Shown: piece by piece, positions 33,915 to 43,236 of the stretch
How positions within the stretch are numbered: the first letter of the stretch is position 1
Layout: each line of letters starts with the position of its first letter
NCBI GenBank assembly: GCA_049889695.1
Contig: JBMHCX010000007.1
Span: forward strand, 124,001-188,000
Direction: 5' to 3'
DNA from: WTJH01 sp049889695
GTDB lineage: Bacteria; Bacteroidota; Bacteroidia; Flavobacteriales; Flavobacteriaceae
Length of the DNA stretch: 64,000 nt
Translations under genes and position numbers: made by a program
The notes under the pieces: generated by a model
The model's input: the letters and a program-made list of their open reading frames with translations, nothing else
Database searches by the model: none
Told to the model about the DNA's origin: nothing

Positions 33915-34721
33915 TTGATAAAAAGAGCAATTATATCAATAACTCGAAGAATAGAGCTATTAATTATTAGAGCTTATCCTAAGAGAGTAAAATTAATTTT
34001 ATTAAATTTTTTTTGGAAATATAAACTTCGAAATATCCATTATAAAAATGAGATATTTAGGGTAGAAAGTCAAGATGGAAATATTTTAGAAATAACTAGA
34101 ATTAATAGATTAAAAAAGCTAAAAAATGGAGTTAATAATCGGCTTATTGAATTACAAAGAGAATATCTGACAAGTAATATCGAATTGGATAAATCCGAAC
34201 TTGTAATTGACATTGGTGCAAACATTGGAGAATTTGGAAAATACTGGATGGAAAAAGGATTTAAAGTAATTAGTTTTGAACCTGACCCTATAGAATTTAA
34301 AGCTTTAAAACTTAACTTAAGTGATTCGGAGTGTTACAATATTGGGTTATGGGATAAAGCTAGTGAACTTAAATTTTATTCAAAAAACGCATCTGGTGAT
34401 AGTAGTTTTTTTAAAACTAATTCTTACGATCGAACAATCAAACTTTCAGTTTTTCCATTAGATTATTTTAAAATTAATAATGAAATTGGGTTGCTAAAAA
34501 TTGAAGCTGAAGGTGCTGAGCCTGAAATTTTAAAAGGCGCTGAAAAAACTTTAGCAAAGACAAAATATGTGACAGTTGATGTTGGTATGGAAAGAGGTAT
34601 AAACGCGGAGAGTACATTGGTAGAGGTGTCTAATATTCTGTATGACAATAATTTTAAGTTAGTCAATTTTAATCCAAAAAGATTAGTATTACTTTTCAAA
34701 AGCATTAATAATAAGTACTAG
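33915..34721 (+). CDS. FkbM family methyltransferase
   Basis: SAM-dependent methyltransferase, 268 residues. The SAM-binding motif LVIDIGANIGEFGKYWMEKG is at about 96-115, followed by VISFEPDP, and LLKIEAEGAEPEILKGAEKT, then YVTVDVG, are the FkbM signatures. It would O-methylate a sugar of the glycan. There is no ATG near the N-terminus; the frame opens with TTG at 33915, and the first 90 residues are rich in basic and aliphatic residues. It lies 48 bases after the epimerase fossil. Confidence 0.85.
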   Translation: MIKRAIISITRRIELLIIRAYPKRVKLILLNFFWKYKLRNIHYKNEIFRVESQDGNILEITRINRLKKLKNGVNNRLIELQREYLTSNIELDKSELVIDIGANIGEFGKYWMEKGFKVISFEPDPIEFKALKLNLSDSECYNIGLWDKASELKFYSKNASGDSSFFKTNSYDRTIKLSVFPLDYFKINNEIGLLKIEAEGAEPEILKGAEKTLAKTKYVTVDVGMERGINAESTLVEVSNILYDNNFKLVNFNPKRLVLLFKSINNKY

Positions 34722-34725
34722 TTTT

Positions 34726-35856
34726 TTGAAATTTACATTAATTCTATTCTGGGCAATTTTTGGATTAAAATTCAATTCATTACTTGACACATCTTTTTTT
34801 ATTTTACTACCCTTTTTTTTCCACTTTAAAGCCAACAATAAAATATACTCAATAATTGTTGCTTCAATTTTATATTCAATTTTAACTCTTTATTTGTATA
34901 TGTATTCCGGAATTTTTGATTCTTGGCATATTTTTCAGCCAATCAAGTCAATTTTTACACTAATCGGAATGTTTGGGATGTTAACTTTTTTTTACAACAA
35001 CTCAAAAATTAAAATTGAGAAAGCTTTTGTTAATGCTATCATTATTCATTCAATAATCGTGATTACTCTATATTTTTTTCGTGATTTACAGAATTATATA
35101 AACTCATTTACTGGATTTATTCCAAAAAGCTATTTGAGAGTAAATGGACTTACTCATAGTTACGCCGCAACTAGCCTTATCCATATTAGTGCACTCCCAT
35201 TAATCTATAAATACTATAAAAACATTCAAAAGAATATTTATATATTCCTAATCATTTTTAGTGCATTTATGTTAGCAAGAATTGGCTTGTATTTGGGTTT
35301 AATATTTCTAGTATATAAAAATAGCACCAATATTAATTTTAGGAAAATCATATGGCTACTCATAATTACAATTTCAATAAATGTAGGGTTCTATAAAGTG
35401 TTAAGCTTAAATCCTAAATCTTTATCTGAAAATTATCAGCTTTACCTTGCAACTTTCAAGTGGGCATTGGAAAGTTTTTATTCATTCGCAGAAACCGGAA
35501 GTTTTTTTAATAAATCTTTAGAAACCCTCAGAATTACTTATTTGAATGAATCAATAATTGAATACTTATTTGGGACAGGTGATTTTGGAAGAAATGCAAT
35601 TCGCATTAAAACAGACATAAGTTATCTCTTATATTTTAGCTATAGTGGTTTATTAGGTTTGATGTTATTATTTTTTATTCATTCTAGATTAAATTTCAAT
35701 TATCCCCAAAATATTTTAATCCTTTTGATTATTTTTTTTACTGCACTAAAAGAACCAACATTTTTTACTAGAGGACTTTGGAGTGTTTATTGTTTTTTCC
35801 TATTTATTGATTACGTTGAGAAAAAAAATTGTTCTTCTTCCAGTTCATCCACCTAG
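34726..35856 (+). CDS. Wzy-like polysaccharide polymerase (multi-pass membrane protein)
   Basis: 376 residues with about ten membrane segments, opening MKFTLILFWAIFGLKF (TTG start) and including NIYIFLIIFSAFMLARIGLY and LLGLMLLFFIHSRLN. A loop with LSENYQLYLATFKWALESF and then FGTGDFGRNAIRIK between helices resembles the large periplasmic loop of O-antigen polymerases. With a flippase-like gene upstream and Wzz and Wza on the other strand, it is the best candidate for the polymerase. Wzy proteins are poorly conserved, so the assignment is by topology and context. It overlaps the next gene by about 40 bases. Confidence 0.6.
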   Translation: MKFTLILFWAIFGLKFNSLLDTSFFILLPFFFHFKANNKIYSIIVASILYSILTLYLYMYSGIFDSWHIFQPIKSIFTLIGMFGMLTFFYNNSKIKIEKAFVNAIIIHSIIVITLYFFRDLQNYINSFTGFIPKSYLRVNGLTHSYAATSLIHISALPLIYKYYKNIQKNIYIFLIIFSAFMLARIGLYLGLIFLVYKNSTNINFRKIIWLLIITISINVGFYKVLSLNPKSLSENYQLYLATFKWALESFYSFAETGSFFNKSLETLRITYLNESIIEYLFGTGDFGRNAIRIKTDISYLLYFSYSGLLGLMLLFFIHSRLNFNYPQNILILLIIFFTALKEPTFFTRGLWSVYCFFLFIDYVEKKNCSSSSSST

Positions 35857-36517
35857 GATTAATTTACTCAGGAAAACCCTTTGGTGTTTATCCCATATTA
35901 AGGATATAAATGTTTTAATTATATGCCATAATTGTAGTCAGGTAGAAGTTAATTCAATCAAAAATTATGGTAGCACAATTGAAAATTTGATGATTATTAA
36001 AGACAATACAAATTCCAATTTAAGTGTTAGATTAAATTCAGCAATGAAAAAATTTGAGTATGGAACAATATTTTATCGCTTAGACGCTGGTGATGTAGCA
36101 CATATTGATAAATTTTCTTTAATACCTGAAAAAGACACATTAATTACACATGATGCAATCATTAAGTTACCTAACTATTTTAGTTTTAAAAAATTTAAAG
36201 GTTTTTATCGTCAATTATTAAAAAACGAGTTAGTTCATAGTAGTTTTATTTTTCAAAAACTTTCATATGAAGCAAAACTAGACCTTGCTCAAGATTATCA
36301 TTTATCATTAAACAAAATAATTGAGTCCAAACATTATCATATAAATAAGTTATTAGTTAAAAAAGACATGACCGTGGCCGGGAATACTATCAACAATAAG
36401 GATAAAAGCATTAAATGTGTGATCATGGCTAAAAATTTACTTTTAGGTAACGGAATTTTAGGTTTAAGTGTAGTTTTAGATTATATAAAGTTGACATGGT
36501 TGAAATTGAGGATTTAA
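35816..36517 (+). CDS. Putative family-2-like glycosyltransferase
   Basis: Starting at TTG 35816 the 233 residues read KKIVLLPVHPPRINLLRKTL, then VLIICHNCSQVEVNSIKNYG, then RLNSAMKKFEYGTIFYRLDA. This is a GT-A start, nucleotide-binding strand and acidic D-x-GD motif (DAGD) where family 2 has its DxD. The C-terminal part AQDYHLSLNKII recalls the ED motif of family 2 transferases. It is short and divergent, so the donor and acceptor are unknown. It overlaps the Wzy-like gene (41 bases) and the next gene (22 bases). Confidence 0.55.
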   Translation: MRKKIVLLPVHPPRINLLRKTLWCLSHIKDINVLIICHNCSQVEVNSIKNYGSTIENLMIIKDNTNSNLSVRLNSAMKKFEYGTIFYRLDAGDVAHIDKFSLIPEKDTLITHDAIIKLPNYFSFKKFKGFYRQLLKNELVHSSFIFQKLSYEAKLDLAQDYHLSLNKIIESKHYHINKLLVKKDMTVAGNTINNKDKSIKCVIMAKNLLLGNGILGLSVVLDYIKLTWLKLRI

Positions 36518-37500
36518 TATTTCAGAAAGATATTTTTGTTAAAGGGGGTAATAAGGTTCAAAATAATATAGAAAGAACATATGTTAGCCTATACAGGAAA
36601 GTAATATGTAATCATTTTAGTGTAGAGAATGACGAAAATATTTTTCTTCCATTCAAAAATATTTCAAACTATACTCGCTTTCATTTATTTCCATTAATGA
36701 TTGATGCAGGAATTGAAGGTAAGTTCGCTATGAAAAACCTTCAAATAAATGAAAATTTAATTTTTGATGCTTTAAGTAATTTTAAAGAAAGAAATATGTG
36801 GCATACTAGCAACATCCATATGGGAGCTCTTGCTGCAATCAAATTCCTAAAAAGTAAAAAACTTGAAAATATTGCAAAAAAAACGATCAATAGTTTAGAT
36901 AAAAATAATTTTAATTCAAGTAAATGGCTTTATAGAGGATCAATAAATAGAGTCGCGACATTTTATCATTATCTACCATATATACATAGTCAAAATTTAG
37001 AGATTAGTAATTCAACTAAGGATGTACTTTATTCTGATATTATAGGTTTGCAGAATAGCTTTGGGAGCTTTTGTAGCCCTAATGGATTTAGTTGTATTGA
37101 ACTTGATGCTGTTGTAGTGGCATCTTATTTACAACTTTCTGGTTATGGATTAAGGACTATTTTAAAAAATAAATTATTTAATCATCTGTCTAATTTTGAT
37201 TCTGGTTGGCCTTTATATGGATTACCATATGGAACACATAAACAACTAATAGATATAACTAAATCTCCTGTTTCAATACAGGATAAACTTTGGAATTTAA
37301 AAAAAATATTTTTTGACATTAAGAAAGTTCAACTTGATAATGGCAACCAGGAACTATCTTCAAAATCTTACGATAAAACTTTAATGAGTAATTACTTTGG
37401 ACTTGTAACATATTTACAGTTATTAGTTGCTTTAAAAATTGAAAGCAAAACAAATATTAAACCAATAAAATCATTTGGACTCTCTTATGTCATCAATTAA
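36496..37500 (+). CDS. Hypothetical protein in the polysaccharide locus
   Basis: I do not recognise this 334-residue protein. It has no signal peptide or membrane segment and is largely alpha-helical in composition, with recurring helix-pair-like blocks: ALSNFKERNMWHTSNIHMGA, LAAIKFL; YRGSINRVATFYHYLPYIH; CIELDAVVVASYLQLSGYG; NYFGLVTYLQLLVALKIE. The arrangement recalls alpha/alpha-toroid enzymes such as lyases or cyclases, but I see no catalytic motif I can name. It overlaps the glycosyltransferase upstream by 22 bases and the next by 14, so it is fully embedded in the operon. Confidence 0.5.
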   Translation: MVEIEDLIFQKDIFVKGGNKVQNNIERTYVSLYRKVICNHFSVENDENIFLPFKNISNYTRFHLFPLMIDAGIEGKFAMKNLQINENLIFDALSNFKERNMWHTSNIHMGALAAIKFLKSKKLENIAKKTINSLDKNNFNSSKWLYRGSINRVATFYHYLPYIHSQNLEISNSTKDVLYSDIIGLQNSFGSFCSPNGFSCIELDAVVVASYLQLSGYGLRTILKNKLFNHLSNFDSGWPLYGLPYGTHKQLIDITKSPVSIQDKLWNLKKIFFDIKKVQLDNGNQELSSKSYDKTLMSNYFGLVTYLQLLVALKIESKTNIKPIKSFGLSYVIN

Positions 37501-38512
37501 AATATTGTATTTAAGTGAGTCAAGGTTGGGCTCTAAAAGTGCAAACGCTATCCAAGTAAAATCAATGTGTTCTGCTTTTGCAAATAATGGATATGAAGTA
37601 GAAGTGTTGTGTTTAACTGGGAGTAATGAAAATATTGATGACGTTAAACAAATAAAAGGCCCCAAATTACTTTTATTTTTCAGGATTTGGGCTTTTATTA
37701 AAATATTGGCAACAAATTATAAAAACAAAAAAACCATAATTTATGGAAGAAGTTACGTTGTTCAATGCCTTTTATCTATGATAGGAATTAAATCATATCT
37801 TGAATTGCATACTAATGAACGTGACGTTTTTTTTAAGAACTTATTATTTTATTTGAGTCGAAAAAAAAACTTAATTTTTGTTCCAATAAGTACTCCAATC
37901 ATCAAGTACATGAAGCTTCAAAATTTTAAATACATAGTTGCTCACGATGGTCACTCAAATAATAAAAGCTTTATTAAAACCCTTAAGAGAAATGATAATA
38001 GATTGAACATTGGCTATTTTGGAAAACTCTCTGAAAGGAAAGGTATAAAATTATTGATGTACCTAGATAAACTTAAATCAAATGATTTTAAACTTCATAT
38101 CTTCAGTCCTGACAATCAAAGATATGATGAATTTTCTAATAGAGTTTCTTTGGGTTATTTAAGCCATAATAAGGTTTACGATCATATGAAAAAAATGGAT
38201 GTTTTACTACTCCCCATTCAATCAGTTAAGCATAGGGATTACTCAACTTTCACAAGCCCTTTAAAACTATTTGAGTATGCAAGTGTAGGGAGATTGATTC
38301 TATTAAGTGATGTTCAATCACTCAGAGACTTAAAATTCCCTCTAGGAATTTATAAGTGCAAATCAGAAAAACATTGGGAAGAAACATTAAAGCTTATAAA
38401 AAAAGAAAACATTCATTTAAACAATAAAATTCTTAAAACAATACATGATTGGTCTCAAAACTATAGTTGGGATTCAAGGGTGAATAAAATCTTAAATAAT
38501 GAATTTGATTGA
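37487..38512 (+). CDS. Glycosyltransferase family 4-like protein
   Basis: 341 residues of GT-B type. The N-terminal half has ILYLSESRLGSKSANAIQVK and YLELHTNERDVFFKNL. The C-terminal half has IGYFGKLSERKGIKLLMYLD and the acceptor/donor motif FEYASVGRLILLSDV, which corresponds to the E-x7-E region of family 4 transferases. Soluble with a peripheral-membrane look. The ATG at 37487 is preferred over the in-frame TTG at 37475. It overlaps both neighbours. Confidence 0.78.
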   Translation: MSSIKILYLSESRLGSKSANAIQVKSMCSAFANNGYEVEVLCLTGSNENIDDVKQIKGPKLLLFFRIWAFIKILATNYKNKKTIIYGRSYVVQCLLSMIGIKSYLELHTNERDVFFKNLLFYLSRKKNLIFVPISTPIIKYMKLQNFKYIVAHDGHSNNKSFIKTLKRNDNRLNIGYFGKLSERKGIKLLMYLDKLKSNDFKLHIFSPDNQRYDEFSNRVSLGYLSHNKVYDHMKKMDVLLLPIQSVKHRDYSTFTSPLKLFEYASVGRLILLSDVQSLRDLKFPLGIYKCKSEKHWEETLKLIKKENIHLNNKILKTIHDWSQNYSWDSRVNKILNNEFD

Positions 38513-39533
38513 AGTTTTTTTATATGGATCTAGTTTAAGAAAATTAGAAAATATTGGAAGCGCTAGTAGAGAAGTTGAGTACTATGAAAGTTTAGCTAAA
38601 AGTCTAAATAAATGCTATATAATTGATTATTCAAATGTAAATAAATCTAAAATAAAAAACACTCTAATAATTTCAAAGCCTTCATCATTTACAAATTTTC
38701 ATTGGTCTTTATTTGCAGGTAAACATATTTCAAAGGAAATCGATTTTAAAAGAGAAAATATAATAGTAAGGAGCAAACAAAATTTAGGAGCTTGGACAGC
38801 TTATCTCATTGCTAAGAAATTTAATGCAAAATTTATTTTACGTATTGGATACAGTTATTCTCAAAGTAAGCAAAAGGAGAGTATTTATGGATTTTGCTTG
38901 TATCCTATTTTTTATTTCTATGAATATGTTATGGTTTTGCTCTCAGATCATGTAATCGTTAGTAGCGAATATCTTGCTAAGAAATTTTTCATTAAAAAAA
39001 GCAAATATTCACTAGTTAGAAATTCAGTTGACAAAAGGTTTTTAAATCCTACGCAAAGAGAAATTAAGTATGCATGGATAAGTGTTGGCAGAATAATACC
39101 TATTAAGGGAAGTTTAAAACTTTCAAAATTTGCAATCAAAAGAAAAGATGGTTTAATTGTAGGTAAAAATCCTCAAAAATTAAATTTAGGAGACAATACA
39201 TATTTTGAAAGGGTTGATAATGTTGAAATACATCAATATTTTGCGTCTGCAAAATACTATATAAGCCTTAGTGAAACAGAAGGTAACCCAAAAACACTTA
39301 TGGAAGCGATTTTCTCAGGTTGTATACCAATCTTAAGCTCTATACCTGCACACAAAGATATCATTAAAGAATTGGGTTATGGGTATTTAATAGAATCAAT
39401 TGAAGAAATAGATGTGCTTATTGATTCGCAAAAATCTAATTTCAATAAAGCCTGCTTTGACACTTTTATTAATAGGTGGTGCACAAAGAATGTTATAAGT
39501 AAAGAAATCAAATTATTAAGAGAATACATTTAA
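38499..39533 (+). CDS. Glycosyltransferase family 4-like protein
   Basis: 344-residue GT-B enzyme. The C-terminal domain shows WISVGRIIPIKGSLKLSKFA, then FASAKYYISLSETEGNPKTL and MEAIFSGCIPILSSIPAH, the typical donor-binding EGNPKTLMEAIF. N-terminal GSASREVEYYESLAKSL supports the same fold. It overlaps the upstream transferase by 14 bases and is followed by an 86-base gap, the only sizeable break within this run of genes. Confidence 0.82.
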   Translation: MNLIEVFLYGSSLRKLENIGSASREVEYYESLAKSLNKCYIIDYSNVNKSKIKNTLIISKPSSFTNFHWSLFAGKHISKEIDFKRENIIVRSKQNLGAWTAYLIAKKFNAKFILRIGYSYSQSKQKESIYGFCLYPIFYFYEYVMVLLSDHVIVSSEYLAKKFFIKKSKYSLVRNSVDKRFLNPTQREIKYAWISVGRIIPIKGSLKLSKFAIKRKDGLIVGKNPQKLNLGDNTYFERVDNVEIHQYFASAKYYISLSETEGNPKTLMEAIFSGCIPILSSIPAHKDIIKELGYGYLIESIEEIDVLIDSQKSNFNKACFDTFINRWCTKNVISKEIKLLREYI

Positions 39534-39619
39534 CTCCTATCAATTTTTAAAAGGTTTATAGTTAACTAATGATCTTTTAAATACATACAAATTTGTTGGT
39601 CTAATATAACATACCCTAC

Positions 39620-40696
39620 ATGAAAAATATTATTTTCTTAACGAATGTTGATTGGTTCTATGATATGCACATAAGGGCCTTAGAAAGAGGAATAAGTGAA
39701 TTCTTTAAGCCATTGATAATTGTGGGTGATTCAGGATATTTTTTAAATTACGATGTTGAAAAATTTTCTATTAAATCAAGAATACCTAAAGCTAAAGCTT
39801 TTTTTAAGCTGCATAAAATACTTTCATCCAAAAAAACACAGATACCTATAATTGTTATCACGCCGGTAATGATAATATTATTTCATTTTTTATTTCCAAG
39901 GCGGAAGCATGTTTATTATTACTTTACAGGTCTCGGATTTTTAAGAAACCTATCAAAAAATAATCTTAAAATTCTTTTTAACTTATTAAAAATATTTCCG
40001 TTCGCAGGGAAAAGAATAATTGTAACTCAAAACAAAGTAGACTATGAGTTTATGCAGAATGAATTTATTCTTAGAAAGAAAATTAAAGTTACGTTAATTC
40101 CTGGGTGTGGTTTTAAGATTGAAAAACCTTTAACAATTGAGTATGAAAAAAGAAGAAAAAATTGTTTTGGTTATGTAGGAAGAATAAGAAAAGAAAAAGG
40201 GATTATTGAATTAATTAAGGCAGTAAATGAGCTCAAGTCAGAAAAGCATGAAATAGACTTAAAAATATGGGGAGAAATGGATGATGAAAATAGACATGGT
40301 TTTAATAAAGAAGAAATTTCATTTTTAAATACAAATAACAAATATTTCAAGGGCTTCTCAACTAATAAGCAAGAAATATATCAATCTTTTGACTGGTTTT
40401 GTCTTCCATCCAACGGAGAGGGCCTATCTATGTCAGCAATCGAGGCTTCTGCTTATAGTAAACCCATGATATTATCAAATGTACCGGGAAATTCAGATAT
40501 GATAAATGGAAATGGGTTTTTGTTTGAATTTGGAGATTTATTAGACATAAAAAATCAAATTTTAAGTGCAATTAATTTAAATGATGATGAATTTCAAAAA
40601 ATGGGAAAAATCAGTAGAAAGCTTTTTGAACAAAAATGGTCATTAGAAAAAGTAACAGAAAGTTGGTTAAGTTTAATTAAAGAAAATAGTAAATGA
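39620..40696 (+). CDS. Glycosyltransferase family 4 protein
   Basis: 358 residues. N-terminus NIIFLTNVDWFYDMHIRALE; a central hydrophobic stretch IVITPVMIILFHFLFP at about 75-90; YYYFTGLGFLRNL; then YVGRIRKEKGIIELIKAVNE and LPSNGEGLSMSAIEASAYSK, PMILSNVPG. The domain order and the GEGLSMSAIEA motif are those of WbpH/PglA-like family 4 transferases that often act early on undecaprenyl-PP-sugar. Its stop overlaps the next start (ATGA), and the two enzymes may act together. Confidence 0.85.
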   Translation: MKNIIFLTNVDWFYDMHIRALERGISEFFKPLIIVGDSGYFLNYDVEKFSIKSRIPKAKAFFKLHKILSSKKTQIPIIVITPVMIILFHFLFPRRKHVYYYFTGLGFLRNLSKNNLKILFNLLKIFPFAGKRIIVTQNKVDYEFMQNEFILRKKIKVTLIPGCGFKIEKPLTIEYEKRRKNCFGYVGRIRKEKGIIELIKAVNELKSEKHEIDLKIWGEMDDENRHGFNKEEISFLNTNNKYFKGFSTNKQEIYQSFDWFCLPSNGEGLSMSAIEASAYSKPMILSNVPGNSDMINGNGFLFEFGDLLDIKNQILSAINLNDDEFQKMGKISRKLFEQKWSLEKVTESWLSLIKENSK

Positions 40697-41622
40697 TTTT
40701 ACTAACAGGTAGTAATGGTTTTGTAGGAAAGAATTTGATAAATGCTATACCAGATCATGAAAAATTAACTTTAATAGATAAAAATTCAACTAATCCAATA
40801 GACCTAAGCTATATCGATCTAAATGTTAAATCACAAAATTTTGAATTGATAATTCATTTGGCTGCGGCTAAAGGAGACTTTAACTTATCAAAAGAAGACT
40901 TTTACAGGGATAATGTTCTAGCCACGAAAGGCTTAATTAAGATAGCAGAAAATTCTAATTGCAATCGGATAATACATTATTCAACAGTTTCAGTGTATGG
41001 TCATTATAACAATTCTAAAAATGAAAATGCTGAATTAAACCCTAATTCGACATATGGTGCAACAAAACTTGAAAGTGAAAAATTATTAATTGAATGGGCT
41101 AATAAATCACCTGAAAGATCACTTGTAATATTAAGGCCTTCTGTTATTTATGGAATAAATAATTATGCAAACATGTATAATTTAATGACTATGCTTAAAA
41201 AAAGATTTTCCGTTATGATAGGTAATGGGAATCAGATAAAGTCTATGGTTTCAGTAAATAATATTGTTGATATAACTATGTGGTGTCTTGATCAAAATTT
41301 TAAAAATAAGGTTGAAATTTTTAATTGTACTGAACCTCCACATTTTAAATTAAATGAGCTTATAAATATAATTTCTTCACAAAAAGGATATTATAAACCA
41401 AAGGTTTATATCCCTATCTGGATTGCAAAAATCTGTGCATTTCCTGTAGATATTTTAAGCAGACTAATTAAGATAGACCTAAAGATAACTGTTGATAGAA
41501 TAAACAAAGTTACAACAGCAACAGACTATAGATCTTTAAAATTAGAAGAGTATGGATATCAATGGAAGTATGATTCAAAAGATGAAATCATTAAAATGGC
41601 AAATTGGATTAATACGTTATAA
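40693..41622 (+). CDS. NAD-dependent epimerase/dehydratase (sugar 4-ketoreductase-like)
   Basis: 309-residue extended SDR. MILLTGSNGFVGKNLINAIP is the cofactor motif, LAAAKGDFN, YSTVSVYGHYN and YGATKLESEKLL supply the Ser and Tyr-x-x-x-Lys. In similar loci such an enzyme next to a PglA/WbpH-like transferase is often the 4-reductase making an N-acetyl-6-deoxyhexose (WbpV-like), but substrate cannot be shown here. No matching 4,6-dehydratase of the WbpM type is present in the window. Confidence 0.82.
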   Translation: MILLTGSNGFVGKNLINAIPDHEKLTLIDKNSTNPIDLSYIDLNVKSQNFELIIHLAAAKGDFNLSKEDFYRDNVLATKGLIKIAENSNCNRIIHYSTVSVYGHYNNSKNENAELNPNSTYGATKLESEKLLIEWANKSPERSLVILRPSVIYGINNYANMYNLMTMLKKRFSVMIGNGNQIKSMVSVNNIVDITMWCLDQNFKNKVEIFNCTEPPHFKLNELINIISSQKGYYKPKVYIPIWIAKICAFPVDILSRLIKIDLKITVDRINKVTTATDYRSLKLEEYGYQWKYDSKDEIIKMANWINTL

Positions 41623-42906
41623 ATGAAAACAATTTTACTTTCTTTAAATGAGGTCAATTTCAGTTTTATTAATACTTACATTAGCAAAGGGTTTTTGAAA
41701 AATTTCCAAAATTTCTTGAGTCAAAACGATGTAGTAACAACACTATCGGAAAAAGAATTCAAAAACCAAGAACCTTGGATTCAATGGGTTAGTTTACATA
41801 CAGGTAAAAAATTATCTGAGCATAAAATATATCGTTTAGGAGATATCGAAAAGCTAGATTACCCACAAGTTTTTGAGGAAATTGAAAATAAGGGGAAATC
41901 CTTAGGATTAATTTTCCCATTTAATACTTCAAATAGACTAAAATCCTCTAAATACTTCATACCTGATCCATGGACTGAAACTAAATTTACCGCTGATAAC
42001 TCTTTGGAGAGATTTTTTCAATTAATAAGAAAATTAGTCAACAGTAATGCTCATGGAAAGATTAATTTTTCAGACTATTTAAAATTACTTTTTGGGTTTA
42101 TAAAATACGTGCCAATTAAAAATTGGTTAGGATATCTTGACTATTTTCCAATAATTAAATTACCAGGAATAAAGGCTGTAATACTCGATAATATTTTAGC
42201 CGACATTTTTATTGATTTCCAAAAAAAGGCAACTACAGATTTTTCAAATTTAATGTTAAATGCATGTGCACATACACAGCACCACTTCTTTTTTAATTCT
42301 GGTGCTTATGCGGGAAAAAATAAAAATCCAGAATGGTATTGCCCATCTAATCATGATCCTATTCTTCATGCCTTAAAGCTTTATGACAAAATTCTTGGAA
42401 GAATTCTAAAACTCAAGGACACTAAAGTGATTGTTGCCACAGCACTTTCACAACAACCACATGAGGCACAAACGTTCTTTTGGAGATTTAACAATCACGG
42501 ATCATTTGCTGAAGAATTAAAACTACCAAATTTTAAAAAAATTACTCCAAGAATGTCTCGTGATTTTCTAGTTGAATTTGAAAATGAGAGCGATTCTAAA
42601 TATGCTGAGGAAATACTGTCAGATTTCAAAATGAAACGTGATGGAATAAAATTATTTAGACTTGACAATAGGGGCCGAGATATTTTTGTAGAATTAATTT
42701 ATCCTAATGAGATTTTGAAAGATGACATTTTTGTTTCAAATAAATTTGATATTCAAATCAAAAACTTACTAGAAAAATTGAGTTTTGTAGCTATAAGAAA
42801 TGGCGAACACAATGGGAAAGGGTATTTGATAACAAATTTCAAGCACAACTTGAAAAGTCAAATTGATATTACTGAAGTCAAAGATTTTATTTTAAACCAC
42901 GTTTAA
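41623..42906 (+). CDS. Alkaline-phosphatase-superfamily protein in the polysaccharide locus
   Basis: 427 residues. The opening MKTILLSLNEVNFSFINTYI, TGKKLSEHKIYR and NACAHTQHHFFFNSGAYAG, and later NHGSFAEEL and NGEHNGKGYL, follow the metal-site order of type I phosphodiesterase/nucleotide pyrophosphatase proteins. No signal peptide, so it should work in the cytoplasm. Proteins of this type recur as the last gene of O-antigen clusters; a role in transferring or removing a phosphate-linked group on the glycan is plausible but unproven. The start directly follows the previous stop, and a perfect terminator begins three bases after its own stop. Confidence 0.6.
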   Translation: MKTILLSLNEVNFSFINTYISKGFLKNFQNFLSQNDVVTTLSEKEFKNQEPWIQWVSLHTGKKLSEHKIYRLGDIEKLDYPQVFEEIENKGKSLGLIFPFNTSNRLKSSKYFIPDPWTETKFTADNSLERFFQLIRKLVNSNAHGKINFSDYLKLLFGFIKYVPIKNWLGYLDYFPIIKLPGIKAVILDNILADIFIDFQKKATTDFSNLMLNACAHTQHHFFFNSGAYAGKNKNPEWYCPSNHDPILHALKLYDKILGRILKLKDTKVIVATALSQQPHEAQTFFWRFNNHGSFAEELKLPNFKKITPRMSRDFLVEFENESDSKYAEEILSDFKMKRDGIKLFRLDNRGRDIFVELIYPNEILKDDIFVSNKFDIQIKNLLEKLSFVAIRNGEHNGKGYLITNFKHNLKSQIDITEVKDFILNHV

Positions 42907-42908
42907 TT

Positions 42909-42941
42909 AAAAGAATATTTTAAGTCTTAAAATATTCTTTT
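42909..42941 (+). terminator. Terminator of the central polysaccharide operon
   Basis: Perfect 15-bp arms AAAAGAATATTTTAA (42909-42923) and TTAAAATATTCTTTT (42927-42941) around a 3-base loop GTC, three bases after the stop codon; one more base pair outside. Very AT-rich but long, ending in T residues. Confidence 0.75.
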
Positions 42942-43026
42942 AGTTTGTTGAAAAATAGACTTTTAAGTTGAAAACTATTCTTATCTATAATAATTCCAGA
43001 TCATAAATTTGTCCATAAGTTTAGTA

Positions 43027-43236
43027 ATGGGGAAATTTAATTTTGAGACATTACTAGAGGCAGGTAGAAAATCAAAAAGAGGTCCTTCAAGAAAATTAGA
43101 ACCCAATATTGAAGAGAAAATGAAACTGCTTTGTGAGGATGTTTTGGATGATTTGCTTTTAAATTCAAAAGACTTGTCTCCTTCAGAAAAAATAAAACTC
43201 CTTTCCCATCTCTCTTCCTATATCCTTCCAAAATGA
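43027..43236 (+). CDS. Small hypothetical protein near integrase remnant
   Basis: 69 residues from the ATG at 43027: a basic N-terminal region (LLEAGRKSKRGPSRKL) and an acidic-helical C-terminus (LCEDVLDDLLLNSKDLSPSE, KIKLLSHLSSYILPK). It looks protein-coding, with a charged helix and no low-complexity bias. Its TGA overlaps the ATG of a 30-codon frame. Its position between the operon terminator and a recombinase remnant suggests it is a leftover mobile-element gene. Function unknown. Confidence 0.5.
   Translation: MGKFNFETLLEAGRKSKRGPSRKLEPNIEEKMKLLCEDVLDDLLLNSKDLSPSEKIKLLSHLSSYILPK

Noticed and set aside
42909..42941. Long AT-rich hairpin as a mobile-element end
   Set aside because: It is three bases after a stop codon, has a three-base loop and ends in T residues, which fits a terminator; no second copy was seen.
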